Shown piece by piece: positions 49,578 through 58,933 of a stretch of DNA of 64,000 nucleotides. A program made the position numbers and the translations under genes. The first letter of the stretch is position 1. Each line of letters begins with the position of its first letter. The notes beneath the pieces were generated by a model that was given only the letters and a program-made list of their open reading frames with translations, did no database searches and was not told the DNA's origin. The stretch spans positions 17,952-81,951 of the forward strand of contig JAGWFW010000002.1 in assembly GCA_028867735.1 (NCBI GenBank), in the 5' to 3' direction. The stretch is from Nitrososphaerota archaeon. Its GTDB lineage: Archaea; Thermoproteota; Nitrososphaeria; Nitrososphaerales; Nitrosopumilaceae.

Positions 49578-50429
49578 ATGGTTATCGACATGGCGTCATA
49601 CTCTGTAATGAACAGCATGGAGCCTACCTCATATGACTATGAGATGTTGCTTGAGAAACTAAAAATCGAGCTATCAAAATTCGGGCTTACATCAAATCAA
49701 TCAAAGGTGTTTCTGTTTCTGGAAAAGTCAGGACCCAGTACGGCCACACAGGTCAGCAAGTCTCTGAAGATTCCAAGAACCGAAACGTACCATCTTCTTG
49801 CCAACCTGCAAAATAGGGGAATAGCTCTTGCATCCTTTGAGCATCCAATAAAATTCACTGCCCTGCCGCTGGAGAAAGCCATAGGGGCCCTCATTAGCGC
49901 TGAAAAAGAGAGGGTAAAGCAGTTAGAGAATCAGGAAAAAAGCCTAGTTGAGCTATGGAGTGCAATCCCAGGTTATAACATAAAACAAGACTATGTCAAA
50001 GACGGCAAGTTCCAGATGCTTCAGGGCATAAACCAGATGACAAGCAAGATAGGCGATATGATAAGTAATTCAAAAAAATCTATCCGAATACTTGCATCTG
50101 AGAAGGACTTTATGAAGTTCTATCATTCGGGATTTTTGGAAAGAATCGAAGATTCAAGTGCAGAGTCACAGCTTATCTCGTCGTCCTCGAAAAACACCCC
50201 GTACATCTTCAAGGGAAGTCTAAAAAACAAGGCAAAAAAAATGCCGCTCAAAATAAAGGAAGAATTGTGCTTTATCATAAAAGACGATGATGAACTGCTG
50301 CTGTTTATGACAAGCCCAAGCAAGCCGTCGCAGGATATCTTTGCAATGTGGACCGATTCCATGTCCATGGTTTACACGTTAAAGCTGCTGTTTGGCTACA
50401 TCTGGTCCAGCTCAAGATACTTTACCTGA
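49578..50429 (+). CDS. TrmB-family transcriptional regulator (paralogue 3)
   Basis: A 283-residue relative of the regulators at 29074 and 33457: winged helix (KFGLTSNQSKVFLFLEKSGPSTATQVSKSLKIPRTETYHLLANLQ), linker helix (LISAEKERVKQLENQEKSLVELWSAI) and PLD-like domain (SIRILASEKDFMKFYHSGF). More diverged than the other two. It shares the DIFAMWTDS-type C-terminus (paralogue 1: SVFAMWSNS). Transcribed towards the helix-turn-helix and cyclase genes. ATG 49590 is an alternative start. Confidence 0.83.
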   Translation: MVIDMASYSVMNSMEPTSYDYEMLLEKLKIELSKFGLTSNQSKVFLFLEKSGPSTATQVSKSLKIPRTETYHLLANLQNRGIALASFEHPIKFTALPLEKAIGALISAEKERVKQLENQEKSLVELWSAIPGYNIKQDYVKDGKFQMLQGINQMTSKIGDMISNSKKSIRILASEKDFMKFYHSGFLERIEDSSAESQLISSSSKNTPYIFKGSLKNKAKKMPLKIKEELCFIIKDDDELLLFMTSPSKPSQDIFAMWTDSMSMVYTLKLLFGYIWSSSRYFT

Positions 50430-50497
50430 GATTCGGGCTCACGCCAGTCTGTTGTCATATTTTCTTACACGCCTGCGATTTTATCCATATTGAAACA

Positions 50498-51148
50498 ATG
50501 TATCATGTCATGTCAGGTCTTGACGCACTGATTAGCCAATCCTTTGAAGATACCGTAAAAAGCGCACTTGGCGAGAAAATACTGCTGAAGATAAGGGATG
50601 TAATACTTGAAAAATACGGGATGACAATAAGCGAGGCAATAGGCGACTTTCAAAAGTTCGATCTTGCTTTAAAAGAATTGTACGGCAACAAAACGGATGT
50701 GATTGAAAAACAGATCATAGACAAGATAGTGACATTTGAGGAAAACGAACAAAATGCGAGAAACTGGTTTACAGTGGAAGATGCAATTCTGGCCAAGATA
50801 GTACTCGAGTCTGTTGGCGATTATGACAAAAAAAACATACTGAACACAGTACTTGACGAGCCCAGAGTAATCTCGGATATTCTAAGCATGAACAACATAC
50901 CGCAAACGTCCGGATACCGAAAAGTCAACACATTGATTCAAAACGGCATGCTGATACCTCAGGGCTTTGTATCGATGCATGATGGCAAGAAAGTGACAAA
51001 ATACAAATCTGTTTTTGAAAGCATTATCATAAGGATAGAAAAAAACAAAGTGATGGTGCGGGTCTTGCCGACCAGTGAAGCCATGGCACAAAGCACTATT
51101 TTACAACTGGTTGTAGCACGAAATCACTATGATAAAATCACTGCATAA
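50498..51148 (+). CDS. Putative winged-helix output-domain protein
   Basis: The track begins at 50348, inside the TrmB gene; ATG 50498 (MYHVMSGLDALISQSF) or 50510 is more likely. The N-terminal half is helical (GEKILLKIRDVILEKYGMTISEAIGDFQKFDLAL). The C-terminal half looks like a winged helix (LDEPRVISDILSMNNIPQTSGYRKVNTLIQNGMLIPQGF) with a wing strand pair. It resembles a family of Thaumarchaeal proteins with an N-terminal helical module joined to a DNA-binding output domain. Ligand and targets unknown. Confidence 0.65.
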   Translation: MYHVMSGLDALISQSFEDTVKSALGEKILLKIRDVILEKYGMTISEAIGDFQKFDLALKELYGNKTDVIEKQIIDKIVTFEENEQNARNWFTVEDAILAKIVLESVGDYDKKNILNTVLDEPRVISDILSMNNIPQTSGYRKVNTLIQNGMLIPQGFVSMHDGKKVTKYKSVFESIIIRIEKNKVMVRVLPTSEAMAQSTILQLVVARNHYDKITA

Positions 51149-51271
51149 AACTGGTAATTCAGGCCCATTTCATTTGACGGATAGCTTGCAAAACGGCATC
51201 AACAAAATAACCGTGAAAATCACACGCTGATTTAAATTTGGCAGATGTGACACTTTTCCTAGACCTGACGA

Positions 51272-52549
51272 ATGATACGAATAGAGGCAGAAGTTCCTAG
51301 AAATGATCTGATGGGCGTAAGCGACGCACTCAGGATAATTGATGTATCCATTAACGTATCAAAAGTTAAGGGCAGGGGAAAAGGTGTTGGCTCGAAAGTT
51401 CATGCTGCAAAAGGCACAGAGATGTATCGCTCAGAGTTTCAGGACAAGTATGTAGTGCAGGTGACCGTCCCAGATAACATTGAAAATGACGTGGTCGAGA
51501 TAATAAAATCAAACTCAAAAACAGGCAAGATTACTATATTCCCAGTATCACGCGTGATAGACATTGGCTCGGGGGTGGAAAATGAGCAGGCACTTGCCCT
51601 CAACGAATACGACGGCGTCATACTGACAGCTGCCAAGAACCAGAACACGTCTTTCCCGTTTGGCTTTGCTACGGAAAACATGAAAGTTGCCCTTCCACAA
51701 ATTGAAGGAGAAAAGGGATACTATGACATGTTTGAGAAGAAATTTGTCCCGTTAAATGTGCTCGAATCTGTAATCTATCATGTCAAACCTATTGAAAGAT
51801 TTCAGATTCTCTCTGCAGATGATGCAGTAGTAATAGAGAGCATGACCCGGGTAAAGAGAAACTTTTCACTGTATAAAATGAAAATGTCTGATTCGTATTC
51901 ACAGGCCTTTCTAAAATACGTTGCAAGCAGGTTTCTCAGCCTGTGGCCAGAGCAGGAAATCAACGTCGTAATCCTATATGTGGATATAGTGGGCTCTACA
52001 AAACTTGCAACCCTTCTCAGCTCAGAGGAACTCTCAGGTCTTATCAAGGTATTTTCAGAGGAAATGTCTGTCATAGTGTCAAAACATGCAGGATTTGTGT
52101 TAAAATATGCAGGAGACGCGGTGATTGCATTTTTTCCAGAGCTCAAAGAATTTGGAAACATGGCGGAAAACGCAGTGAGATGCGCAAACTCGATGAATAT
52201 GCTGATAAAATATTCCATCAATCCAATCTTTGCAAGCCTTGGCCTGCCGACCATCAGTGTGAGAATAGGTATTGATGCAGGAAAAAACAGGATAGTCTTT
52301 CTCGGCTCAGATCCAGACCTGATCGGACACAGTATTACAATCGTATCCAAAATACTGCCGCTTGCTCAACCCAATCAAACAACAATCGGTGATGCGGCAT
52401 ACGGATTGCTCTCTTCTGGATTTGCGGAGCAGTTTACAAAAATCAATCCGGACGATAAAAGATGGAATTACACTCATCCTGGAACTGGAGTGGTCTATCC
52501 AATCTATTTTTCAAGATATCTGGTGCAAATATCGGATCTCAAGGCCTAG
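51272..52549 (+). CDS. PII-like domain fused to a class III nucleotidyl cyclase domain
   Basis: Residues 1-110 align with PII/GlnB: VSKVKGRGKGVGSKVHAAKG (T-loop side), YRSEFQDKYVVQVTVPDNIE, TGKITIFPVSRVIDIGSG (B- and C-loop region). A linker of ~115 residues follows. Residues ~228-390 are a class III cyclase homology domain with both metal Asp: VILYVDIVGSTKLATLL and VLKYAGDAVIAFFPEL, then SVRIGIDAGKNRIVFLGS. The usual transition-state N and R (VNxAxRL) are replaced (SITIVSKIL), so activity may be altered or lost. PII binds ATP/ADP and 2-oxoglutarate and suggests control by nitrogen or energy state. Confidence 0.78.
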   Translation: MIRIEAEVPRNDLMGVSDALRIIDVSINVSKVKGRGKGVGSKVHAAKGTEMYRSEFQDKYVVQVTVPDNIENDVVEIIKSNSKTGKITIFPVSRVIDIGSGVENEQALALNEYDGVILTAAKNQNTSFPFGFATENMKVALPQIEGEKGYYDMFEKKFVPLNVLESVIYHVKPIERFQILSADDAVVIESMTRVKRNFSLYKMKMSDSYSQAFLKYVASRFLSLWPEQEINVVILYVDIVGSTKLATLLSSEELSGLIKVFSEEMSVIVSKHAGFVLKYAGDAVIAFFPELKEFGNMAENAVRCANSMNMLIKYSINPIFASLGLPTISVRIGIDAGKNRIVFLGSDPDLIGHSITIVSKILPLAQPNQTTIGDAAYGLLSSGFAEQFTKINPDDKRWNYTHPGTGVVYPIYFSRYLVQISDLKA

Positions 52550-52560
52550 AATAGGGCTGT

Positions 52561-53148
52561 TTATTTTTTAAATTTCTTACTTGTGAATCGAGCCAATCCC
52601 ATCCTTCGCAATTCATCTGATTCCCTGATGATTGACTTGTGTTGTTCTTCCTTGTATTTTTTTAATTTTTTCTTGAGATCTGGAAACTCGTTTGCCAAAA
52701 TCTTGATTGCGTAAAGCCCAGCATTTGCCGCCTTGTTTACACCAACAGTCACAACAGGCGATCCTGTAGGCATTTCAGATATAGACAATAAAGAATCCAG
52801 CCCTCCAAAGGCAGAAAACTTGAATTTGTCAGAGTGACCCTTGTCGTTATAAACCATTATTGGTACCCCTATTACTGGGACTATGGTGTGAGACGCAACC
52901 ATCCCTGGCAGATGAGCTGATCCTCCGGCTCCTGCAATTATCACCCTGAATCCCTCAATCTCTGCATGCTTTGCATAGTCTGAGAGTCTTGTGGGGGTTC
53001 GATGAGCTGATACGATCTGATCCTCGTGTTTGACGCTAAACTCGTCTAGAATCACGGCAGCAGAGTGCATGACCTTGCTGTCCGAGCTTGAACCCATGAT
53101 TATGCCAATCAGGGGTTTTTTTGAATAGGCCACAAGTTCATGCAACAC
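52561..53148 (-). CDS. purE: N5-carboxyaminoimidazole ribonucleotide mutase PurE
   Basis: PurE class I: IGIIMGSSSDSKVMHSAAVILDEF, IVSAHRTPTRLSDYA and IIAGAGGSAHLPGMVASHT are the substrate-binding motifs. It converts N5-CAIR made by PurK into CAIR. The ~30 basic C-terminal residues (KKLKKYKEEQHKSIIRE) are an extension. It is separated from purK by two other genes and lies 45 kb from purC. Start GTG 53148. Confidence 0.92.
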   Translation of the reverse strand: MLHELVAYSKKPLIGIIMGSSSDSKVMHSAAVILDEFSVKHEDQIVSAHRTPTRLSDYAKHAEIEGFRVIIAGAGGSAHLPGMVASHTIVPVIGVPIMVYNDKGHSDKFKFSAFGGLDSLLSISEMPTGSPVVTVGVNKAANAGLYAIKILANEFPDLKKKLKKYKEEQHKSIIRESDELRRMGLARFTSKKFKK

Positions 53149-53432
53149 TGAATTTTAATAAAGGTTTTATGAATGACATTCGCTAGTCTTGTTGGAACAA
53201 AACTGTCACATAAGCACAGTAAACCAAAGACGAATGTTAATGACAAATGACGCCGTTGACACAAAGCGACATGCTAGGCAAAAGACCTTTTGCATCTTCA
53301 ACTGCTGTTGAAATGGAAACAAGATGCTGCCAGCAGAAATTCTGACCTGGCATTTTCCAAAAAGAAAACCTCTTCTAGTAAATCTTTAAAATCGCATCAG
53401 AATAGCAATGTTCTTAGTACAGGTTAATCTCA
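53149..53432. other. Intergenic segment
   Basis: 284 bp with no ORF, RNA gene or repeat that I could recognise. It holds the purE promoter side (aattttaataaagg near 53150) and the 3' flank of the protease fusion gene. Confidence 0.4.
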
Positions 53433-54854
53433 TCACGTGTTGCAAAACCAATTGTTTTGAGCACCACCATTATACAACGACTGTATTGCATTAACATCGC
53501 ATTCTGATATGTACGGATGATTTGTTTGAACCGTATCTTGCACCATGTTCTGGGGCCCGTTAGAGTTCGAAAGACCCAAGGCATGACCAAATTCATGCAC
53601 TGTTATTGCCGTAAGCTGACTGTCTGAAAGCTTGTCCGCACCATAAATGGTAATAAAAGACTTTAAGATCTGCGAATTGCCAACAATCAACTTGGTATAT
53701 GCAGAGTAGCCATCGGGATCTTTGCCATTAGACAAAAATATTACAATCTGGCCTGAGTTGTCAGAAGAGTCTGCTATATTGAACTGGTTTGGCACGTAAA
53801 ACTCTGTGTTATTTATTGTATCCAAAGCTCCCTTCCAACCCTTGAAGTACTCTGATTTCTTGTCTGATGTAATTCCATCAAGGAAGGAACTGCCAGTGTA
53901 CAATACGTCTGTTGAGAGAATGGCTTTTTTGATATTGTTGATTTTTTCCTGACTTAGATTGGATAGATTTACTATGTTAACAGTCAACGGCGTTCCTTTG
54001 GCAACATTCCAATGCTGAGTGGCACTTGTCTGTCCTTGCAGATCCTCTATTGAATATTTTGTCTTGATGCCGAGGGTGCCAATCTGATCTGGTTGATAGT
54101 AATTGTCAATAGCATAGAAAAACAAGATTGCAAGTACTGCCAGTGCAATCAGTTCTACTTTCAGCGTGACCCCTGCATTAATTTTTTGTACTACTTTTTT
54201 TATTGTTGTGCTACCATGAGGTACTGCACCTTCCATCCTAATCCTATTGTCGGCTTTTCCACACTGTACGTAATCAAGCAGTTGACCAGAGTTTGTTTTA
54301 CTAGGCTCTGATGATTGGAATTGCCCTGCTATTTCGTCAGGTTCTTTTGCACGTGTTAACAGTTGTGTTCTGGACTGTTCAGCAGATCCGTTTTTATTTG
54401 ATGGCTGCCGGTTTGCCGACATTTCACAGTCAGTGCCTGTTTTCGTAAATGTTACCCTCTCTTTGCGTACAGAGGCATGTCCCTCAATTTGAGAAATCAA
54501 TGCTTTTAGTGCAAATGGTTTGTTCATGACCTCGACTTTTTCTTTGAGGTCACTCAGTTTTTTTATAACATCTGTTCCGTATCCGGTAACGAAGATTATT
54601 CTCTGTTTTGGATCGAGTCTCTGGATCTCTCTGGCAACATCTATGCCATCCATTCCGGGCATTTTTTGATCTAGTATTATTACATCTAAAGGTGGTTCTG
54701 ATACATTGTTATTCTTTAGGTAATCAAAATAAGTTTGTAGACACTCATCACCGCTTCTTGCTGTCGTAACCGCGTATCCAATATTTTCAAGTGCGTTCTT
54801 GTATGTCTCAGTCAAATCTTGGTTATCTTCTGCTATGAGTATTCTTTTGGCCAT
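53433..54854 (-). CDS. Response-regulator receiver domain fused via TM helix to a metzincin protease
   Basis: From ATG 54854 (MAKRILIAEDNQ). Receiver domain ~1-125 with all key residues: acidic pair in AEDNQD, phospho-Asp in VIILDQKMPGMDG, Thr in IIFVTGYG, Lys in VMNKPF. Then ~100 polar residues, one helix (VELIALAVLAILFFYAI), and an extracellular zinc protease domain with HEFGHALGLSN (HExxHxxG). The expected third His of matrixins is not at the usual position (Ser/Asn there). The track's 12 extra N-terminal residues are unlikely. Confidence 0.82.
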   Translation of the reverse strand: MAKRILIAEDNQDLTETYKNALENIGYAVTTARSGDECLQTYFDYLKNNNVSEPPLDVIILDQKMPGMDGIDVAREIQRLDPKQRIIFVTGYGTDVIKKLSDLKEKVEVMNKPFALKALISQIEGHASVRKERVTFTKTGTDCEMSANRQPSNKNGSAEQSRTQLLTRAKEPDEIAGQFQSSEPSKTNSGQLLDYVQCGKADNRIRMEGAVPHGSTTIKKVVQKINAGVTLKVELIALAVLAILFFYAIDNYYQPDQIGTLGIKTKYSIEDLQGQTSATQHWNVAKGTPLTVNIVNLSNLSQEKINNIKKAILSTDVLYTGSSFLDGITSDKKSEYFKGWKGALDTINNTEFYVPNQFNIADSSDNSGQIVIFLSNGKDPDGYSAYTKLIVGNSQILKSFITIYGADKLSDSQLTAITVHEFGHALGLSNSNGPQNMVQDTVQTNHPYISECDVNAIQSLYNGGAQNNWFCNT

Positions 54855-55080
54855 CCTAACCCATCTGGTTTGAACATGTGATATTTCCATATAGTGTCTT
54901 GTCTGTTTAGAACAAACGCATTGTACAGAATTGCAGACTATATCTTGTCATCTATTGCGTAGATTTTTCACAGGCATTATGATGTTCTCTGTACCTGAGG
55001 GCATGTTTGAAAACGTGTGATGGTCAACAGTGGGAAAACATGGGCGAGAATAAATTTTGACGATAGGCTGGACTTTAGGC

Positions 55081-55093
55081 TTTTAAATTATAT
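55081..55093 (+). promoter_or_regulatory. TATA-like element upstream of the 55117 gene
   Basis: ttttaaattatat lies 24-36 nt before GTG 55117 and supports that GTG as a leaderless start. The nearby ATG 55110 is out of frame and ends after eight codons. Confidence 0.5.
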
Positions 55094-55116
55094 GAACGCA
55101 CATTTTACCATGAATC

Positions 55117-55680
55117 GTGCAAAACTCTCCCCTTGAAGTAAGGCGCGCCTTTGGGCTATTGTTTGTAGGTGTTGCAATATCTGTCGGGGCTGCCTCGATC
55201 CTAAGTGAATCGCTGTTTGAGCACAAGGACCCGCTCTATTATTACGCAATTGTCTGGTTTGGCAGTTTTGCAATCACTTTTGGGGTCATACTTGGCAAGT
55301 TCAGGCACATACTTGCATCAATAAGGGGCAGGATGAAAAACAGCATCCAGTGGCCCCGATATGTCAAAGCAGTCAACGGGCTCTGCTGGGCAGCGCCATT
55401 TGCGTCTATAGGAGCATTTCCGTCCATGTATCAATATCTGATATTACTTGGAATCGGACTGGGCAATGTATCGACGTATGCGTTCATGAAAAAATTCAGC
55501 AGCCTTGCCAACCATGAACAGATAATAGTCGGTGCCATATCTCTTGCCGCAATTCCAATAGCTGTTTTCATAGATACCTCGTTTGTCTCAAATTCTACAG
55601 TAGCAGTGATAGTATCCCGACTCATGATAGCTGCAGCATATGGAACAGGCGGAATTTATGCCCTTGTTGCCAGAAAATAA
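55117..55680 (+). CDS. Hypothetical multi-pass membrane protein
   Basis: A 187-residue protein with about five or six predicted helices (AFGLLFVGVAISVGAASILSE, YAIVWFGSFAITFGVILG, GLCWAAPFASIGAF, LILLGIGLGNVSTYAF, IIVGAISLAAIPIAVFI, SRLMIAAAYGTGGIYALVA). No transporter or enzyme motif recognised. It is convergent with purK with a 2-bp gap. Confidence 0.65.
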   Translation: MQNSPLEVRRAFGLLFVGVAISVGAASILSESLFEHKDPLYYYAIVWFGSFAITFGVILGKFRHILASIRGRMKNSIQWPRYVKAVNGLCWAAPFASIGAFPSMYQYLILLGIGLGNVSTYAFMKKFSSLANHEQIIVGAISLAAIPIAVFIDTSFVSNSTVAVIVSRLMIAAAYGTGGIYALVARK

Positions 55681-55682
55681 TC

Positions 55683-56834
55683 TTACTCCAGAGGTTCAAA
55701 CTTTATGGAATTTCTTGCCTTCTCCGTCCTGTCTATCAGTACGTCAATGTTTTTTGTATCGTCGACATCTATGACGTTGATGTGGCCAAGCTTGCGTTGC
55801 GGCCTTGCCTCATCCTTGTTATACATCTTCAGATAGACTCCTTTTTTGTCTTTCAGTACTATAGGCTTGTATCTGCCAACAAAGTCCTTCGGCCCAAGTA
55901 TGTTGCGCATCACTGCATAATGTCTGAGCTTGGTACTTCCCAAGGGAAGACCAAGAATGGCTCTGAGATGCTGTTCAAATTGCGATGTATCGCTAGACTG
56001 CAATGTATGATGTCCAGAGTTGTGTACGCGTGGCGCTATCTCATTAATCAGCACATTGTTATCACGAGTGACAAACATTTCTATTCCAAATACTCCTGCT
56101 CCGTGCAGCACCTCCATTGTTTTTCTAGCAATATTTTCAGCAAGCTCTGCCACTTGCTGGGTTGTCCTTGCAGGGGCAATGGTAGTCTCCAGTATGTTCT
56201 CTCTGTGTATGTTTTCTACTACTGGGTATGTAACAATCTCACCGCGGGTACTGCGTGCCGCAATTACAGATACCTCCATCTTGAAATCAACCCATTTCTC
56301 AATCATCATCTGCCTGCCCTCAAAGAGATTGTATGCAGATTCAACCTGGTCTTCAGATTCTATCTTGAAATTTCCTCTTCCATCATATGCATCTCGTCTT
56401 GCCTTTAGCAAAACCGGATATCCAAACGACAAAATCTTTTTTTTCAGGTCGGAAAGCGACTCTATCTGGAGAAACTCTGGCACCGGGATTCCATTGTCTC
56501 TGAGAAAAGTTTTCTGAGCAAACTTGTCTTGTATTACTTTGAGGGTTGCAGGAGAGGGGTTTACAGACACTAGAGGTTTTAGCGATTCAAGCACCTCGCT
56601 GTTTCCAGACTCTATCTCGTAGGTTATGATGTCTGATTGGAGGGACAGCTCAACTATGGCGTTTTTGTCTTTGAAATCGGCAACAATCTGATCCGTCCCT
56701 GTCATCGCTGCAGGGCAGTTCTTTGTCGGGTCTAAAACTATGACTTTGGATATGTGTTCTGGCATGCTCTTTGCAGCCTCAGCCAGCATCATCCCAAGTT
56801 GACCTCCCCCTATTATCCCAAGAATTTTTGGCAC
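55683..56834 (-). CDS. purK: N5-carboxyaminoimidazole ribonucleotide synthase PurK
   Basis: An ATP-grasp enzyme making N5-CAIR from AIR, bicarbonate and ATP. Seen: IIGGGQLGMMLAEAAKSM, YPVLLKARRDAYDGRGNF, MIEKWVDFKMEVSVIAARS, NEIAPRVHNSGHHTLQSSDTSQFEQHLRA. Length 383 is normal. With PurE it forms the two-step carboxylation route. Confidence 0.94.
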   Translation of the reverse strand: MPKILGIIGGGQLGMMLAEAAKSMPEHISKVIVLDPTKNCPAAMTGTDQIVADFKDKNAIVELSLQSDIITYEIESGNSEVLESLKPLVSVNPSPATLKVIQDKFAQKTFLRDNGIPVPEFLQIESLSDLKKKILSFGYPVLLKARRDAYDGRGNFKIESEDQVESAYNLFEGRQMMIEKWVDFKMEVSVIAARSTRGEIVTYPVVENIHRENILETTIAPARTTQQVAELAENIARKTMEVLHGAGVFGIEMFVTRDNNVLINEIAPRVHNSGHHTLQSSDTSQFEQHLRAILGLPLGSTKLRHYAVMRNILGPKDFVGRYKPIVLKDKKGVYLKMYNKDEARPQRKLGHINVIDVDDTKNIDVLIDRTEKARNSIKFEPLE

Positions 56835-56967
56835 TATGCAGATTCATCTACGCTTTTAAAAATAGTTACCTTTTGATACATGCTGCAGCAGAACCGGACA
56901 ATCCTCTCTTGTTTGTTTAAAAGTGACGACCAACCTAATATTAAAAGTATAGAGAAAGTATCTGCAG

Positions 56968-57385
56968 ATGTACGACATAGGCAAGGTGTCAAAGAAAGGC
57001 TGTACTGCCATAGTGGTGGACGACGATGAGGATACAGTCAATCTTTTCGCAGAATTTTTGGAAATCTGCGATGTCCGCGTGCTTGGGAAGGCCTTTGATG
57101 GAAATCAGGGCGTCGAGATGTATAAAAAGATCCTTCCAGACATGGTATTTTCAGACGTCATGATGCCCGGATATGACGGGTTTTACTTGTTGCAAAAAAA
57201 TACGCCAAACCAACCCATATACCATAATGGTAATGATCACAGGCGATGTAAGATCGGAAACAATAGACAAGCTGGAGGAACTGAAAGCAGACGCCATAAT
57301 ATACAAGCCGTTTGACATGAAGCAGGTTGTACAAGCAATAAACAGCCTGCTTGAAAGATCTACCTGCCAGACACAGCTCAGATGA
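56968..57385 (+). pseudogene. CheY-like response regulator interrupted at an A7 run
   Basis: Frame one gives TAIVVDDDEDTVNLFAEFLE and MVFSDVMMPGYDGFYLLQK, then loses the frame at caaaaaaat (57194-57200). The continuation lies in the +1 frame: RQTNPYTIMVMITGDVRSET, ADAIIYKPFDMKQVVQAINS. Removing one A restores a complete single-domain receiver with Asp pair, phospho-Asp, Thr and Lys all present. It is a recent inactivation, slippage control, or a sequence error. It lies beside the archaellum operon, on the opposite strand. Confidence 0.8.
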
Positions 57386-57427
57386 CTTGGTTTTTTACAC
57401 CTGACCAAGACATCGCCGTATTATAAC

Positions 57428-58933
57428 TTAGAATAATTTCAAAAAGAGTATCATGTTAGTACCGGTGTTAGATAGATCCAGTACGTGCTTTTCTAGGAAG
57501 GTTGCCAGTGCCATAGTTGTTCCATACATTGCCACACCGCCTAGCGCAGTAAGCATGGCTATGTTGAACCATACCGTTTTGAAAAGCCCGCCCTGTCCAA
57601 CCTTGATTGCCAAACCGTTGATGGCAGACGTAATTATTATGACAAACGGCATCATCATTGCCATAAAATTAGGATCGATAGGACTCAGTGTTATGGCGTT
57701 GTTTGAGATTTGGGTTCCGGTAATCATGGTATGAAATATCTCGATCAGCTTGTTCATCAAACCAAATATTGCCATGGTGAGGGCGTGGAGCACTAGAACG
57801 ATTGTCTCAAACGTCCTAGATGTCTGCCTCCTTTTTGCCCTGAGCTCATTTATTTTCAATGATATCTCAGAAACTTTGTTGCCCACATCATTCATGTTTG
57901 ATCCCTTTTGCATGGCGCTTGCCATTATTGTATTTCCTGACGTTATGATTGCAGTGCCAGCTTCTCTTGAAAATAACTCAAACCCGATATCTGGCTTGAT
58001 TCTGTTCTTTATGCGGTTTTTAAAGGCAATTATCTGCTTCTGAAGGGGGCCAAAGTTGCTTCTCAAAACGGCATCAAGTGTCTGCCCCATTGATCCTACC
58101 ATCATGTATATCTCTCCAAAATGTCTGATAAACGACGGATACCACTCGTCAAGTGCTTGCAGGTCTGTTTCCATTTTCTTGGCATAGTATCCGGGAATGA
58201 ACAGTGGGGCAGTGGCAATGACGGCTACCAAAGGCAGCGGAATAATATTTGCGATGGATAGAACGATGCCCATGGAAGCTCCTATGCCGATTGACATGTA
58301 AAGAAGCATCTTAAATTTCTGAGCCTTCTCGTAGTCTCCTACAGATATCCTGTCCCTTGGAAATATCATGTACATGATAACAATAAATGAACCCATGCTT
58401 ACAATCACGCCAATAAATGAGACCATAAACACAAACTGGGAATTAGCACCACCCATGAGCATGGTCATGATGGAATTTCCAGATATCATAAAGACTGCCG
58501 TCGACGAAATTGTATAAAACATTTCGAGAAAGAGTTTCTGTGTCTCTAAATTGCGTTCGTATCTTATTGTAAAATTGTGTATGGTGGCAGACATTTCGTC
58601 TGTAAAGAATATTCGCAATTCATCACCCAGTCGGATGACCTGAGCTAGTTTTACTAGGAGTTGTTTCATGGGATCCGAGTTGTCTGAAAACTTTACTGCA
58701 ATCATTTCACATGACTTTGCAAGGCCATATCCCCATCCGACTCCCAGTCTGAAAACATCCTTGAACGTGTTGGAGTATTTCCCGTATCCTGAAGATTGCG
58801 CAGTTTTTATCAGATCGACCGAACCTACCTCTCCAGTAGAGAGTGCATAAAGAAACGCCATAAAGTAAACAAACTCATCGTCAGCCTTCTTAATCGACGC
58901 AAGTTTTTCTTTCAGAGTTGTTTTTTGTTTCAT
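57428..58933 (-). CDS. arlJ: Archaellum assembly membrane platform ArlJ (FlaJ)
   Basis: A 501-residue membrane protein with two T2SS-F-like domains and several helix groups (MLLYMSIGIGASMGIVLSIANIIPLPLVAVIATAPLF). Conserved soluble parts: GVGWGYGLAKSCEMIAVKFSDNSDP and the motif region FIRHFGEIYMMVGSMGQTL. It anchors the ArlI ATPase. It overlaps arlI by 4 bases. Confidence 0.9.
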   Translation of the reverse strand: MKQKTTLKEKLASIKKADDEFVYFMAFLYALSTGEVGSVDLIKTAQSSGYGKYSNTFKDVFRLGVGWGYGLAKSCEMIAVKFSDNSDPMKQLLVKLAQVIRLGDELRIFFTDEMSATIHNFTIRYERNLETQKLFLEMFYTISSTAVFMISGNSIMTMLMGGANSQFVFMVSFIGVIVSMGSFIVIMYMIFPRDRISVGDYEKAQKFKMLLYMSIGIGASMGIVLSIANIIPLPLVAVIATAPLFIPGYYAKKMETDLQALDEWYPSFIRHFGEIYMMVGSMGQTLDAVLRSNFGPLQKQIIAFKNRIKNRIKPDIGFELFSREAGTAIITSGNTIMASAMQKGSNMNDVGNKVSEISLKINELRAKRRQTSRTFETIVLVLHALTMAIFGLMNKLIEIFHTMITGTQISNNAITLSPIDPNFMAMMMPFVIIITSAINGLAIKVGQGGLFKTVWFNIAMLTALGGVAMYGTTMALATFLEKHVLDLSNTGTNMILFLKLF

